DNA from: Bifiguratus adelaidae
Taxonomy: Eukaryota > Mucoromycota > Endogonomycetes > Endogonales
Reading direction: 5' to 3'
Assembly (NCBI GenBank): GCA_002261195.1
Contig: MVBO01000053.1
Location: forward strand, 1-64,000
Length of the DNA: 64,000 bases
Made by a program: the position numbers and the translations under genes. Positions 32,620 through 44,704 of the stretch are shown here, piece after piece. The notes under the pieces are model-generated. The model was given only the letters and a program-made list of their open reading frames with translations. It was not told the origin of the DNA and did not search any database. How positions within the stretch are numbered: the first letter of the stretch is position 1; the number at the start of each line of letters is the position of its first letter.

Positions 32620-33899
32620 ATGAGTTTCTTTGAAGCCAAGGCACGGGCGAAGCCACAAGAGCCTCAAGTGCAGCCATGGGTAGAGAAATAGTAAGGATCA
32701 GGGCAGGGACTGAGCTCCTACTGATGGTTTATAACAGTCGCCCTAAAACGATCAATGATGTCTCGGCGCAAGAACAAGCAGTTCAAGTGCTCCGAAAGGC
32801 ACTAGAATCAGAGAATGTAGGTTGCTGCACGCAGAAAAGGGCATAGCAGACTCAGTATATTTGTCTAGTTGCCGCACCTGTTGTTCTATGGACCGCCTGG
32901 GACAGGTAAAACATCGACCATTTTAGCTCTCGCCAGAGAGTTGTACGGGTACGTTGTGTCTAAGGCTCATTTGCGCTTTTGTGACACCTGAGGCAGGCCA
33001 GAGTTGATGAAATCTCGCGTACTGGAGCTTAATGCCTCTGACGAACGAGGTATCAATATCGTCCGCGAAAAAGTCAAAAACTTTGCCCGGATCGCGGTCA
33101 CTGCGGGTGCTAGGCAAGTCTCAATCGCTCTCAAAGGTCACAACATATTGACTTTTATCCAGCGATTATCCTTCTCCGCCATACAAGGTTGTCATTCTAG
33201 ACGAGGCAGATTCCATGACGACCGATGCGCAATCGGCACTTCGCCGAACCATGGAACAATATTCGCGAATCACGCGGTTTTGTCTCGTATGCAACTATGT
33301 GAGTCGGTAAGTTTGGATGATACACCTCATCGACGCGATACAGTGGCGTTAACGCACATCCCAGCATCATTGAACCGCTGGTCTCTCGTTGCGCGAAATT
33401 CCGATTTAAACCTCTCGATTCCTCGAGTGCGTGCGAGCGACTACGGCACATTGCTGACCAAGAAGGTGTCAATATTGATGACGATGCCATCAAACGTCTC
33501 GTGGTGACCTCTGAAGGAGATTTAAGAAAAGCCATCATGTATCTGCAAAGCGCTTTCCGGTTGCATCAAACCGAAAAGATCACGGTAGCTTCCATCAATG
33601 AAATTGCTGGCGTGATACCAGACGACGTGGTGAATGGATTCATTCAAGCGGCTCAGTCCAACGACTTCGACACGATTCAAAAGGCGGTCAAAGATGCCGT
33701 GACATCTGGATACTCGGCTGCACAGGTGTTGAATCAATTATGCGACCGAATGGTGGATGATGACTATTTGACCACCAAGCAGAAATCCCAGATTGCCTTG
33801 GATATTGCAGAAGCTGACAAGCATTTGGTAGATGGGGCAGATGAGCATCTACAAATGCTCAATTTTATGGTCAAATTCGCAGCCGTCACTGCATCCTAA
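32620..33899 (+). CDS. RFC2: Replication factor C subunit 2 (human RFC4 orthologue)
   Basis: AAA+ clamp-loader subunit that loads PCNA. Six exons (32620-32690, 32738-32816, 32869-32948, 32997-33113, 33163-33306, 33365-33899) join to 341 aa. Markers are [20 protein letters not shown], Walker [40 protein letters not shown], Walker [21 protein letters not shown] and the arginine finger [10 protein letters not shown]. The order and spacing match yeast Rfc2 rather than Rfc3 to 5. The fourth intron starts with GC (GCAAGT) at 33114. It begins 83 bp after the HSDL2-like gene. Confidence 0.95.
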
Positions 33900-33920
33900 C
33901 GCTCATGTTGTACACTAGTT

Positions 33921-34987
33921 TCACTGTATATTGGCATTCAGATACTCTATAAACGTATCTCCCATCGACTCCAAGGTGACTCCACTTCGAATTCTGTTGA
34001 GTTGCAGAAACTGCCGTCGCAAGCGTCGCAATTCGGCGATGGTGATGAGTCTCGCTGGATTGTTGGCTTTCACATTCAATGTCATATCACACGTCAACAC
34101 CATCGGTCCCGTGCCTGGCCCACTCTCCTTTTGTTGATTCATGTAGCTGGTGATGATTTTTTGTGTGATTTGGTCAAGCTCGTGAAGAAAGTTGGTCGAG
34201 GAGACGGGTGCCTAAAGGCCATCAGAAGCAAATCAATGACACACGCCGGCCGGCATCTACTTACGGAGACGGTGGAGAGATTGGGTGGAGGTGCTTTTCG
34301 AAGGACAAGAGCGTTCCAGATATTCTCCATCGGCAGTATTTGATCGTCATAGGCTACGACAAACAAGGGCGAATCCCAGCGGTTTCGGGCATCTGGCTCT
34401 TCATATCGGGTGATAATGTCGTCAAACCTGCGCAAGCCGGTCATTATGGGCATCCTGGTTTTCATATGCTGGACTTACATGGCTTCTGGATATCCAGCAT
34501 CGACCCTCTTGTTGTTCCATTCCTTGGCAACATGTGAAGGGGTAGCACATTGTATCTGTCTAGAATGTCAATAGTCCGTCGAGACATGGCATTGAGTGCT
34601 CCTTACCACACAGTGCGGCGTCCCGATCGCTCGCGCGACGCAATACATTTGATACCGAAAGCCTTTGATGTGATTGAGACCGTCGGCTATAACAATGTCT
34701 TCTTTGTTCACCATGCGCTCTACAGCCGAGAGTAGTGTACCTCGCGCTTGCTTTTCGGCCTTTGCAGCTAGCCGAGTACCTTCTGAGCCTCGTTCCACCA
34801 TGCAGAGATCACACCTACCGTCATAACTTGTCTTGCTGATGCCTAGGCTCTCGTCATTTATAAGATGAATCTGCCTAATATTGCATGTCGACGTATCTGA
34901 TGCCCGCTCTTCAAGCGCCTTCTTGACTTGCTCAGCCCGCGTCGTCTTTCCACTCGAAGGAAAGCCAGAAACAATGACAAGAGGCAT
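33921..34987 (-). CDS. KTI12: Elongator-associated protein KTI12
   Basis: P-loop ATPase that binds Elongator and supports wobble-uridine tRNA modification. Four exons (34987-34607, 34555-34479, 34427-34265, 34211-33921) join to 303 aa. It begins MPLVIVSGFPSSGKTTRAEQ, the P-loop; INDESLGISKTSY, VIADGLNHIKGFRYQMYCVA, FDDIITRYEEPDARNRWDSP and LRRLRRQFLQLNRI are all conserved. Related O-phosphoseryl-tRNA kinase (PSTK) shares the P-loop but not this C-terminal block. The start codon lies 17 bp from that of the divergent R3HCC1-like gene. Confidence 0.94.
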
Positions 34988-35004
34988 TCTATATTTTGCA
35001 GCGC

Positions 35005-36052
35005 ATGGCAAGCAGGAAAGCAGACATTTACGTTCCCATTCACCGACGACGCACTCCAGACTCTGCTACTAGTGCTGATGAACGTCCGCGATCGACTGAC
35101 AGTCCGCAACGCAAAGGAAGAGGCACATTTCGCGCTCCTTCTGAAGCGATAGATTCTAACACATTGCGTCCCGAACGAAGGCGAGACTTTGACGCGACGG
35201 TGTTGCGTACCTATAGCAGCAAGGATACATTACGAAGTATCAGTCCACTACAGAATCCAGAGGGATCTGGTAATGTTGCAGAGGAAAAGACATCCAAGGA
35301 TCTTAGCGCGACAGACTTGGCAACGAGTCTGGCCAAGTTGACAGTAGACAAGGACGACTCCGCTGAAGACGATTGGCTCAATGAAGCAGACTCCGATACT
35401 GATTCATCTCATCAAACCCCATCTAAACCATTGTCCACTCCACCGCCGATAGACGACAGCATCACCATCCTGGATTGCTCCGGCTTTCCAACCACTTTTA
35501 AAAGTCATCACTTGCACGATATCTTTAGACCTTACGAGGACTCTCACGGCGGTTACAAGATCAAGTGGATGGCCGACGATAGAGCCCTCATCATATTTAA
35601 TCATCCATCGACAGGTAAGGTTGACAAGAGTTGCATGGCTGGGATATTCAATGTGGGAGAACAGCCCGAAAGGCATACAAGGAAACCTATCATCTTCCAA
35701 TCGTCATCATACGGCCTTATACTGGCCCGCCATTGAACGAACCAGGTTCGCATAAAGCAGGTCGTGCGATAACGTTATCTCACGCTTTATAGCTCGTACA
35801 CCACCACCACGGCGTCCAGATACCACAGATATGGTAGCCAAAAGATTGATAAGCGGTGCATTGGGCGTCAAAATGTCCCGTACGGCTGAGCAGAGAGCTC
35901 AAGATAAGCTATTACTGGAACAAGCGAGAGGTAATTCGTGGCGACGGCCCTTGGGTATATACAAATTCTCACATCAACTAGCTCGTCGGAACAATGAAAA
36001 GGAGCTGGCTGCTCAGCGACAGAGGGACTTGGATTCCGCCTTTAATGATTAG
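35005..36052 (+). CDS. R3HCC1-like protein (RRM-like C-terminal domain)
   Basis: Four exons (35005-35614, 35665-35745, 35793-35930, 35982-36052) join to 299 aa. The first 140 aa are polar and disordered, starting MASRKADIYVPIHRRR. The conserved part, DSITILDCSGFPTTFKSHHL through GYKIKWMADDRALIIF and STARKAYKETYHLPIVIIRP, resembles the RRM-like domain at the C-terminus of animal R3HCC1/R3HCC1L. RRPDTTDMVAKRLISGALG then a coiled-coil tail (AQRQRDLDSAFND) completes the match. No R3H domain is visible. The third-exon boundary is less certain, since the donor GTTCGC is weak. RNA binding is inferred, not shown. Confidence 0.7.
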
Positions 36053-36767
36053 CTTCTATGGTTACTTTTGGATAGCTCACCAATATACATCTACCTCCTG
36101 GCGCACGGTATCGGCCACATGTATTGTAGACACTGATAAGGATGACCTTGCCGCACAAATGGCATTGACCATCATGACGCACATGCTCCGATCAAGCCAC
36201 GAATGACAGGACAAATCGAGTTAAATCTCCTCTTGTACACCGATTGTCAATGCTAAACCGATCATCATTAGACATTTTGGCTGGTTGGCATCGCAATTTG
36301 TCATGAGCCCTTGTATCGGTATCATGTCGAGACGTGATATTCTGCAAGTCGCCACTAACACATGTCTGTCAAGGATGGACTTGGACTGGTGTGCTATATG
36401 CCAAAAACGCACGTATAATGTAGGTTGACACCACGTTTGCCGTTCGGGGCACTCATTCACCCTAGGATCGGTTGTATTGCAGTAGCGAGTGCTTAACCAA
36501 GGATCTCGACCCATCGACGACGAGTTCAGAGTCCAGTTTATCTCCGAGAAGACCTTGTGTCTCGCACTATCAATTACCTTCGCCTCCCATGTCCCCCCCG
36601 TTCCATAGGGGATATAGGATCAAGTACCTCAACATTGGCAATGTCATCACCGACAGCACATCAATGGCCTCAACGCCACCTCAAGGCCAGACAGACAAAG
36701 AAAAGCGTTGAACCATGTTATTTACAATGCTAGGTGCGTGATACAGTAGAGACAATGGGTATAGAGA
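36053..36767. other. Intergenic spacer between convergent genes
   Basis: About 715 bp between the R3HCC1-like stop and the COA8-like stop. Short open frames on both strands have no family signature and no consistent splicing. I see no RNA gene, repeat or mobile element. Confidence 0.5.
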
Positions 36768-37546
36768 TCAAAACTCGACATTTTTGTCCCAGAATGTGAC
36801 TTTGTGTTCTGCCGTGGCTTTTCGTTTGCGAAACTGACGCACGCACGCTTTGAAACCCGGATAAAGCATGCGAAAGTTGAGCTTCATCCATTCGAGATTG
36901 TATTGCATATGTCGCTCGCGGGATTTGGCCAAAAAGTCATTGTAGAAGATGGAGAGCGCTTCTGGTGTGATTGCCTGACCCTGCGCGCGCACTAGATTGG
37001 AGCAGTGATCAACATCAAGAACAATGACGATCGCAACTCTGTACTCACAATTATCCTCGTAATCGTGCTTGGCCTGCTGAAATAACCTATTGTTCTCTGC
37101 CCAAAAGTCTTGGTTGAACCTGTCGACACTTTGTTGCAACAACCGCCATTCCTTTTCCTGTCATGATCTATCAGGCCCCAGTCCGCGTGAGGCATGCATG
37201 CGACCCTATACTTACCTCTGCCGACTCGTCCGCATCAATATAGTACTTGACGGGCCGCAAGTTGGAAACGGGATCAGGCGTGCCAATGAGATCAAGCCTC
37301 ACTGGATCGAGATCTGTATAATAGACTGGTCGATGGACCTTTCTAGCCAAGCCTGCACCTGTCCATGGTTAAACACCGGCGTACAATCCATACATTGCAC
37401 GGTACTGACCTCGTGGTCGAGTAACCAATGAGCGCACTGACGCTGCATGAACACATGCGCGCTAAATCCAATCAGTCATTAGGCTTGATTATATCCCCAT
37501 GACCTTCACTTACCTTGCCTAATCGTGTCCATCCACTCTGAAGCAT
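36768..37546 (-). CDS. COA8/APOPT1-like mitochondrial protein
   Basis: Five exons (37546-37514, 37461-37410, 37358-37216, 37157-37049, 36991-36768) join to 186 aa. The N-terminus (MLQSGWTRLGKRACVHAASV, then RSLVTRPRG) is a basic mitochondrial presequence. DPVSNLRPVKYYIDADESAE and FNQDFWAENNRLFQQAKHDY match the COA8 family, as does ALSIFYNDFLAKSRERHMQY then NLEWMKLNFRML. In animals COA8 protects cytochrome c oxidase assembly in the matrix; the same role is inferred. The last 25 residues are strongly basic. Confidence 0.85.
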
Positions 37547-37595
37547 GCCCAAGACACTACAGGTTCCAGGTGTGAAAGTTTTACAGGTCAACTAT

Positions 37596-37610
37596 TTAAC
37601 CCTAACCCTT
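37596..37610 (-). promoter_or_regulatory. Telo-box-like motif upstream of the COA8-like gene
   Basis: TTAACCCTAACCCTT on the plus strand, two units of the CCCTAA repeat, lies 50 bp upstream of the COA8-like start codon. Telo-boxes of this kind are promoter elements bound by Myb-type telobox factors in several fungi and plants, often at translation or mitochondrial genes. Function here is inferred. The short length excludes a chromosome end. Confidence 0.45.
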
Positions 37611-37744
37611 ATTATGCCATTAGGCCTACATTGTTCGTTTACGCGATGCATCAAATGGGATACAAAACACACAACAACAGCCATCTTTCTCCTGCAACCC
37701 ATATATACAATCCATTCAAACTCTGTACAAGCATGTGTTTCCGT

Positions 37745-39036
37745 TTAGAATTCTCTCCACAACTTTTCAAACTCGTTTTGAAAAGATCTCGCACAATCTG
37801 GTTCATTCTCAATGACCACAAAGTTTTCCCGATTGTCAAAGCGAGCTCTATTGACTTGATCAGGCTTGCACCACGCATTAATGGGTACTCACCCTTTGGT
37901 CCAATTGTAAGACCCCGTGAGGACAATGCATTCATCCACAATAGCAAATTTATGATGCATGTGAGCGGGACTAGACATGGTCGCGTTGATCAGTATCGTT
38001 CCCCCATCCATGACTTGCTTACCTATGATCCGTCTTGACCTGGATGCCAGCATGCCGCAATTCTGGAATGTCTGACCCTCTTGACGTTTCCTGATCATCG
38101 TCCGTGATGACGCGGACCTGCCGAGTGGAATGAATGGTCTGTTTCTTTGCCATTCTTTCGTCTTGCATACCCTTACACCTCGCCGATGCGCGTCAGTAAT
38201 GGCACGCGCTACGTCATTGTCCGTAATGGTAAAGACACAAATATCCAATGACCTTTGCGCTCTATGAAGCGTGGAAAGCAGCGTCTATGGTATCCCCGTA
38301 TGAGTGTATGACTGCTAATGTCTCGCTGCGATTCTACCTACCTCAAAGGAGCTTTGACCGGGAAAGAAGACAGATTTGACCTTGACATAGTTGGACCCCT
38401 GGATGGCTCCGATCCCTGGATATCCACCCGTAGGAGGCTCATGAGGACGATCGTATGGCGGATGGACACTCTCCCCTCGACGACTTTGATCAGCCTTTAC
38501 TAACTCATCGACGCAATATTTGGCCAACAAGATGCGTTGTCCATCCGCTTGTTCAAGTGTGGTAGCCCGATGCAAGTGATCAAACACCTTTGGCAATCTG
38601 ATCGGACAGTCTGGACGCATCGTAAGGCACTCTAAGCGACTGCACATGTGCTGGTGGGTTCACAAAGACCTACAGCGTCGTTAGAACCCTAACAGAGCAA
38701 GAGATCGATCACGCATCGTACCGCGTTCAGAAATGTATCCAAGTCATCCTGTCGACCCTGCCCTTGCGCAGGATAGCCTTGGTATCCATAGGACGATGAC
38801 GATGGCTGAGGAAGGGACTGAGGAGGAGGCGGTGGCGGATATGGCGACCCATAATAGCCCGGTGGAGCCGGCTGATTCGCGTAGCCCGAATGCGCACCCT
38901 GTCCATAACTAGCACCAGGATACCCACTCTGCCCACTCTCTCCACCCTGTCCAGAAGGCTTCGCGTGTCCAAGTTCAGAAGCAAGACTTTGAAGCAAGTC
39001 TTTGCCGGTGTGTTCCAAAGCGCTCCACAAGGACAT
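37745..39036 (-). CDS. PLD6-like (mitochondrial cardiolipin hydrolase) phospholipase D family protein
   Basis: Six exons (39036-38722, 38650-38342, 38284-38171, 38117-38023, 37970-37893, 37847-37745) join to 337 aa. The N-terminal third is Gly/Tyr/Pro-rich, with a run of prolines at about 63-75. A middle domain starts HMCSRLECLTMRPDCP. The PLD domain has LDICVFTITDNDVARAITDA, VRVITDDDQE and one HKD motif, HMHHKFAIVDECIVLTGSYN, then DNRENFVVIENE. A single HKD means it must work as a dimer, as in animal PLD6/Zucchini and bacterial Nuc. There is no obvious N-terminal membrane span, unlike animal PLD6. The substrate, cardiolipin or nucleic acid, cannot be told from sequence. Confidence 0.85.
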
Positions 39037-39086
39037 TATTGCGTTGCACGAAAGGGCTTGTCTCGTCTCTACGTACACCTTGGCAA

Positions 39087-39117
39087 TCTCACTCTCACTC
39101 TCTCTCTCTCTTTCACC
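39087..39117. repeat. CT-rich microsatellite in a divergent promoter
   Basis: A run of CTCT units at 39087-39117 lies between the divergent PLD6-like (start 39036) and EFR3 (start 39204) genes. It fits the pyrimidine-rich tracts seen near other starts in this window and is probably part of the shared promoter. Confidence 0.5.
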
Positions 39118-39203
39118 CTTTCTGCCCCCGTCTTTGTCTCATCTCTATTGCCGGGGCTATACAAGAAACATGCGAGTGTCTGTATTTGCTACTTGCCTTG
39201 AGC

Positions 39204-42200
39204 ATGTCCTCATGTATACCTTGCAGACATTCCAAACACGCCTTGCTCATCGAGGCATGCTATCCTGTTCCTACCGAGAAAGGTCCCAAGGCTTCAGAAC
39301 TCTCGTACTTGACATACTATGCAAGTGCAAGACCACAGAAACTGACCAAAGTGGGAGCTTACCTGGAACGCAAGACGAAGCATGACATTGCCAAGGGTAG
39401 GAAAAAGTGAGTCCCGCACAACGACTACGGACTGCTTCTAACGCTTGCTCTCCTGCACAGCAACACCAAAACAACGCTTGCTGTGGTGAACGCTCTGCTG
39501 TCTGCCTGTCCCCGAGATATCAACCTCTTTTCAAAGAATGTGATCCGCATCTTGGACATGGTTCTCAACACTCGGGATCTAGAACTACTCAATGAAGCAA
39601 TACGAGTGGTGAGTACATCATGGGCGACCTTTGGCCATGACGTTAAACAAGTATACAGTTTGCGACATTTTGCAAGTACCATGACGGATCATTGCTCGAC
39701 GTTGATCCCGAGATCACGCAACAGTACGACGATTTGATCAAAAAGTTCACCGGATTCGCAAACTATGCGAATGCATCCGATTCAGCGGTAGAGAGCAGGC
39801 AAGTAGACACCCGGTGTCTGGATGCCGACATGTTGATCTAACCGGAAATGCCTTTAGCATGCGTATCATTGGTCTGTCTTCGCTTGCTGCAGCCACCTCT
39901 TCGGCTGCCATGAGAGCCACAGAGTCCCGAGCGCAGGTGGACGTCATTCTTCCGGCCATTTTATCCAACCTCATCCACTCGGAGTACCTCGGGTATGTCT
40001 CGTCAGGGTTTCGATATTTCGCAGCTCTCATGCTTGCCTGTAGCTCACTGATGACGGCCAATGGAGGGAAAAAGGAGGTGACGACTCCACAAGACAATGT
40101 CCAGCACGACAGTGTGCCTCAGGTTGCGGCTCATGCCTTCAAAAAGCTGTTTGCTTCTCCTCAAGCTTTGACTGTACGTCGAGCTTTGGTCGTCCTGTTC
40201 TCGTGAGTATAAATGGGAATGATCGATGGCAACAACCGGACTCAAATGTCGCTCTCAGCTATCTGGAGAAGGTGAATCTCTGGTTTCCGTCTCTCAATGC
40301 GGTTTCGCTGACTAACATGGCATTTGATGCCATGCAAGTAGGTACCTGTGGATGCCTTAGATGGTCATAAACTGATCTATCTATGCAAGGTTCAATTTCG
40401 CACGATGCTGGTGGCCGATATTCTCCAACGTGTTGCCAGCACACCATCCAATCCACCCTCCTACAAGCATGCAACCCTTGTCATGATGACATCGCAAATA
40501 TTGAATTCAGACAAGAGCCTTGCCGGTCTTTCGGTCTTGGAGGTTCTCAATGCCCTTGTGAATGACTTGTTGCGCTCCATGGAAGGATGGCCATTTGAAG
40601 GCAAACCTCAGAATGGCAACCTTGGCAACGGAATTGCTGTGTCGGATGAAAAGGATCACACAGAGCAAACTGGAAATGAGGATGTGTTGTATCAGACTGT
40701 GCATCATAATCTGGCCAAGTCCATTGGTGGTCTAGCATTCCAAACGTATTACGCTAACCAGCTCAACGATATCATGGCTCATCTCATTGCAAAGCTTCGA
40801 CCGGGCACGACTTTGGAGGTGGTGGACGGTCTCCCGATTACCAACCTTCGGATTGCCATCCTCAAGTGTCTCAAATTGGTCATCAACTCTGGCAAAGAAG
40901 CTGATGAACACGGCGGCGGCGAAGTGAATAGTGAAATTAGCATGGATGCCTGGACACCTAGCTTGTCCCTCTTAACGGACAATGATTTTGGTAAGCCTTG
41001 CAAGGGGCATTCTTTATTCAGACTTCCTGACTGATCGATCGTTTTACCATAGGCACAAGGATGGCATATGCGGATGTGCTTGCCACATTTTTCACGGCGT
41101 TTCCTTTATTCAAGGACGGAGACTTGGGAAGGTAATGGTGGATCATGGCACTCAAAAGCAATCAACTGATTCTCTTGCTATAGTGTTTCACCAATAAGCC
41201 CCGTAACTCCTGCTCATAGCGATTACTCATCTGCAAAATCCACACGTAACGTAAGTTGAGCGCAAGTAGGACGGTTCAAGGATAACTTATTTCGTCTCCC
41301 AGTACTTTACTTCGCTTCATGACACCACATTTCTGCGTTCAGCTCAACAGACTATGTTGGACTATAGTCTCTTGTCCGAAGCAAGACCGGGTGACCTGAT
41401 TTCCCTTATGGAGCTCATGCGAGCGAGTGCTGCCATGTTTGGTGATGTGGCATCCATTCGTACCGTTCCCTTGCTCTTTAGCATTCAAAACAACATCAAG
41501 AATAACGTCGTCACATCCGATAGCCGCAAACGCGCCTATGAGTCCATGGTGGTTCAGGTATTCGCCTGGATCGCCAAGCAATACCATATTACGGCTCTTG
41601 AAACCTATATCAACGAGGTAAGTCTGCGTCAGCTCGATCAACCTCCAGGACTCACATGCACGCTCTCTAGTTGCGACAATCCAAAGAATCTCGCCGAGAA
41701 TGGTCTCCTCTTGTCAATGACTCAGGTCATCACAATAACACGTTGCTCAGCTTGACGTTCGACGAGTTTGAGGAACATTTTTGCCAAGCGCAACCCAGCG
41801 AAGAAGCAGCAGAAGCTTCGACCACCACTAAGCCGTCTTTTGAGCCCGTAGAGATTTACGTGGACAAGGATCATGTCGTCAAGGTGATGACTGATGATGG
41901 AGCGCTCCGAGAACAAGGAGATAGCCATGGATTGGAACTCGAACGGAAACTGTACAGCGATTTCGAATCACCGACCTCCGCTATTCATCGCATGGATAGT
42001 TTCCGCATCCGCTCCTCACGAAGCATCGATGACATGAAGCCGCGTTTGGTGACCCCCATGGAACTCACATTGCCGGTAAGTGTTATGCGTTAGATCGTCC
42101 GTGGGCTCCCACTGATCACATCACACCTAGGAGGAGACCAAGGCATCCACCAACATCCCTTCCATCAACGTAGACAACCTCAAGGAAGCCTTGTGTAAGT

Positions 42201-42438
42201 GCCATGGACTGATTATGTTGAGATTATTCACCACCTGTGCCCAGTTTCTCAATCTCTCAATGATCGCTCACTCGATCGTGACTCTGACTCTGTCAATTCA
42301 TCCCCACAACCCTCCGTACGTAAACAAAAGGACCACAAGAGCGATGTCAGTGCACTGTTAGCCACTCTGACAAGTAGTCATAACCAAAAAGCAATGAGTA
42401 GCACAACGTCGCTTGTGAATGCTCCCAATATGCAATAA
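39204..42438 (+). CDS. EFR3: EFR3, plasma-membrane anchor of the PI4-kinase complex
   Basis: Palmitoylated scaffold that holds Stt4/PI4KA at the plasma membrane with Ypp1/TTC7. Thirteen exons join to 862 aa: 39204-39406, 39461-39608, 39659-39798, 39858-39992, 40044-40202, 40259-40337, 40390-40990, 41053-41131, 41184-41250, 41303-41617, 41671-42075, 42131-42194, 42245-42438. The start MSSCIPCRHSKHALL has the two cysteines expected for palmitoylation. PKASELSYLTYYASARPQKL then KVGAYLERK and FCKYHDGSLL match family blocks, followed by HEAT-like helices. The C-terminal third is Ser/Asp-rich and disordered. The third intron begins GC (GCAAGT) at 39799. The next gene starts 8 nt after this stop codon. 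Confidence 0.9.
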
Positions 42439-42446
42439 ATTGATCC

Positions 42447-44628
42447 ATGGCGTCCATGGCAAGTAAAAAGCCCAAGGCGACACCACTGACGCTTGTTGAT
42501 CATGTGCAAGCAAAGCTTGAGGGCCTGCAGGTGAGGTGATGATCTGCATGCGTGCATCACTGAGGGTAGATACTAGCCACTACAAGCGACTCGTGAGACA
42601 GCTGTTTCTCGCCTTCGACAAGACTCAACGAGTGCGTCTGGAGGGAGAAGGGTGACGGCGCCTATACAGTACCATGGCTTTCAGAGGGAAACGGCCAAGG
42701 TCAAACGACCGACAAAACTCAAGAGCGCTTTTCAAAACGCGCGTACCGCCAACCTCGAAAAGCAACAGACATCTTTCGCGTCTGACGGTGGGGAGCCTGG
42801 GAGTGGCCGTAAGGGGCAGGGTCAGTGCCATGCAGTACGATTGGCGTTAGCGCGAGACGATGTGATCAAGGATACGGGAGAAGCACGAGCGTTAAGTGTT
42901 TGGGTCATCGATTGAATCGATGTTGACAACCACGAATAGATATTGCACTCAGCTATGTACGCCTGAATTGGATGCTTGCGTGAAGGCTCTACTGCAAGAA
43001 TTGTTGCGGTTCCAACGACGACAGATGAATACAAATGCCATCAAGGTAGGTAGATTTGACTATTTCCCTCTTTGATGTTTTGCTCACCAGATACGATGGT
43101 GAATAGGCTAAAGCTCGACAGCGGCTGTATCTCGGTATGCGAGAGGTGCTGAAACATACGCAACGAGGCAAAATAAAATGTGTAATCATGGCACGCAATA
43201 TCGAGAGGATACACGAGCACGGTGGTGAGTTGTCACGACGTTTGCATTCAGCAAGCTCACTTTGCACTAGTCGGCCTGGATAGTCGCAGTGCAAGCATCA
43301 TCAAGGCCTGTCACGCCTCGTTCACGCCTATCGTATATAGTATGACGAGGCATGCGCTGGGAGAAGTCATACGCGGGCATCGCAAGTATGCATTTGCCTG
43401 CGTTGGCGTCGCAAACGTTGACGGCGCTGAGCAACAGTTCAAAGCCATGCTTGAGCAGAGGGAAAAGGATGAAAAGGCGTGGGTAGAGCAATTTTCATTG
43501 CCTACTTTCGCTCTCGAGGCGGCTTCGGAAGCTGTCGACCGGCTACCACAAGTCATGTACAATAGCCGGCAAGAAAACCCCTTGTGGTTGACGGCATACT
43601 ACGAGCACAGTCTGCCGTCCCTCATCGATAGGTGCGTGGAAAACGGTTGGAATATCAATCAACGAGATACGCACTTTCGGTATACGCCTTTTCTCGCAGC
43701 TTGCGCCTCGGGCAATACTGTGTTTGCCGACCATATACTTCGCAAGTACTCGGCAAACATTGACTTGTTCGACGCCAGTGCACGACACGAAACAGCCCTT
43801 CATTTGGCCTGTGCAGGAGGTCATCATGACATTCTGCGGCTGTTACTCGAAGCAGGAACACGGCTTTTCTCTGAACCCATTCTCTCCAAATGGTTCAATG
43901 CAACAAATGATACTCAGCAAACGGCACTCAGGGTTGCTGTACAAAAGTGTCACGCACATTGTGCGCAAATGCTGCTGCAGGAGTCATGGGTCGATTATCG
44001 ACATCCCACGGCCGCTGATGCCAACATTTTGGAACTAGCCATAAAAAGTGGCAGTACAAACATTGTGCAGGCTGTTTTGGAACGCGATTCAAGACGCGAC
44101 CAAGACGACGAGGAGCCGCTTTGGCGAACGACATGTACGGAGAATACAACCATGCTTGTCCTCGCTGTGCAGCAACCGTCTGTACAGCTTGACATTGTGC
44201 GTCATTTGCTTCAAGCAAGCATTCCCTCCACGGTGCTGACCAAAACCAAAAGACGCGGTCAAGCCATCATGACGCCTGACCCTACTTTTGTCAATGCCAG
44301 GGATGCCTCTGGTCGAACGGCTTTATGGTGGGCGGCATGGCATGGTCAAGCTGACATTGTTCGCTTGCTTGTCGTGAAAGGAGAGGCAAATGTATCGTTG
44401 GCAAACGATGCACATCAGTTGCCTCGGGACGTCGTTGGTTTGGGCGTACCTACGGGTGCAACGGTTCCAGCAGAGTCGAAAATGGAGGTAGTAGAGGACG
44501 AAGATGAATTGAGCGAAGCGTCTGCGGACGAAAAAGATCGGATCAAGGAGACAAAAACGGAACGCAAATTCGGTGAAGCGAAAGCGCGTATTCTCAAGCT
44601 TTTAGACGGGACTACAGGCGACCATTGA
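42447..44628 (+). CDS. SBP2-like L7Ae-domain protein fused to ankyrin repeats
   Basis: Five exons (42447-42530, 42577-42890, 42940-43045, 43107-43224, 43271-44628) join to 659 aa. A basic, disordered N-terminal part with KRPTKLKSAFQNARTANLEK precedes YCTQLCTPELDACVKALLQE. The L7Ae domain (about 165-295) reads LYLGMREVLKH, KIKCVIMARNIERIHEHG, VGLDSRSASIIKACHAS, MTRHALGEVI and VGVANVDGAEQQFKAMLEQR. This order and wording follow animal SECIS-binding protein 2 more than Nhp2 or L30. From about 325 to 600 come ankyrin repeats, such as ETALHLACAGGHHDILRLLL and GRTALWWAAWHGQADIVRLL. Both parts lie in one uninterrupted exon, so the fusion is real. The exon 2 donor (GTTAAG) is the weakest call. RNA binding is inferred. 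Confidence 0.8.
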
Positions 44629-44704
44629 CTAGCCATTGATGCATTGTATCAATAAAACACTTTACATGTAGAACTACGTATATTCAGCCTAATGCATATA
44701 TACA

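Noticed and set aside
37596-37610. Telomere or internal telomeric repeat
   Set aside because: Only two units, placed in a gene promoter with ordinary genes on both sides.
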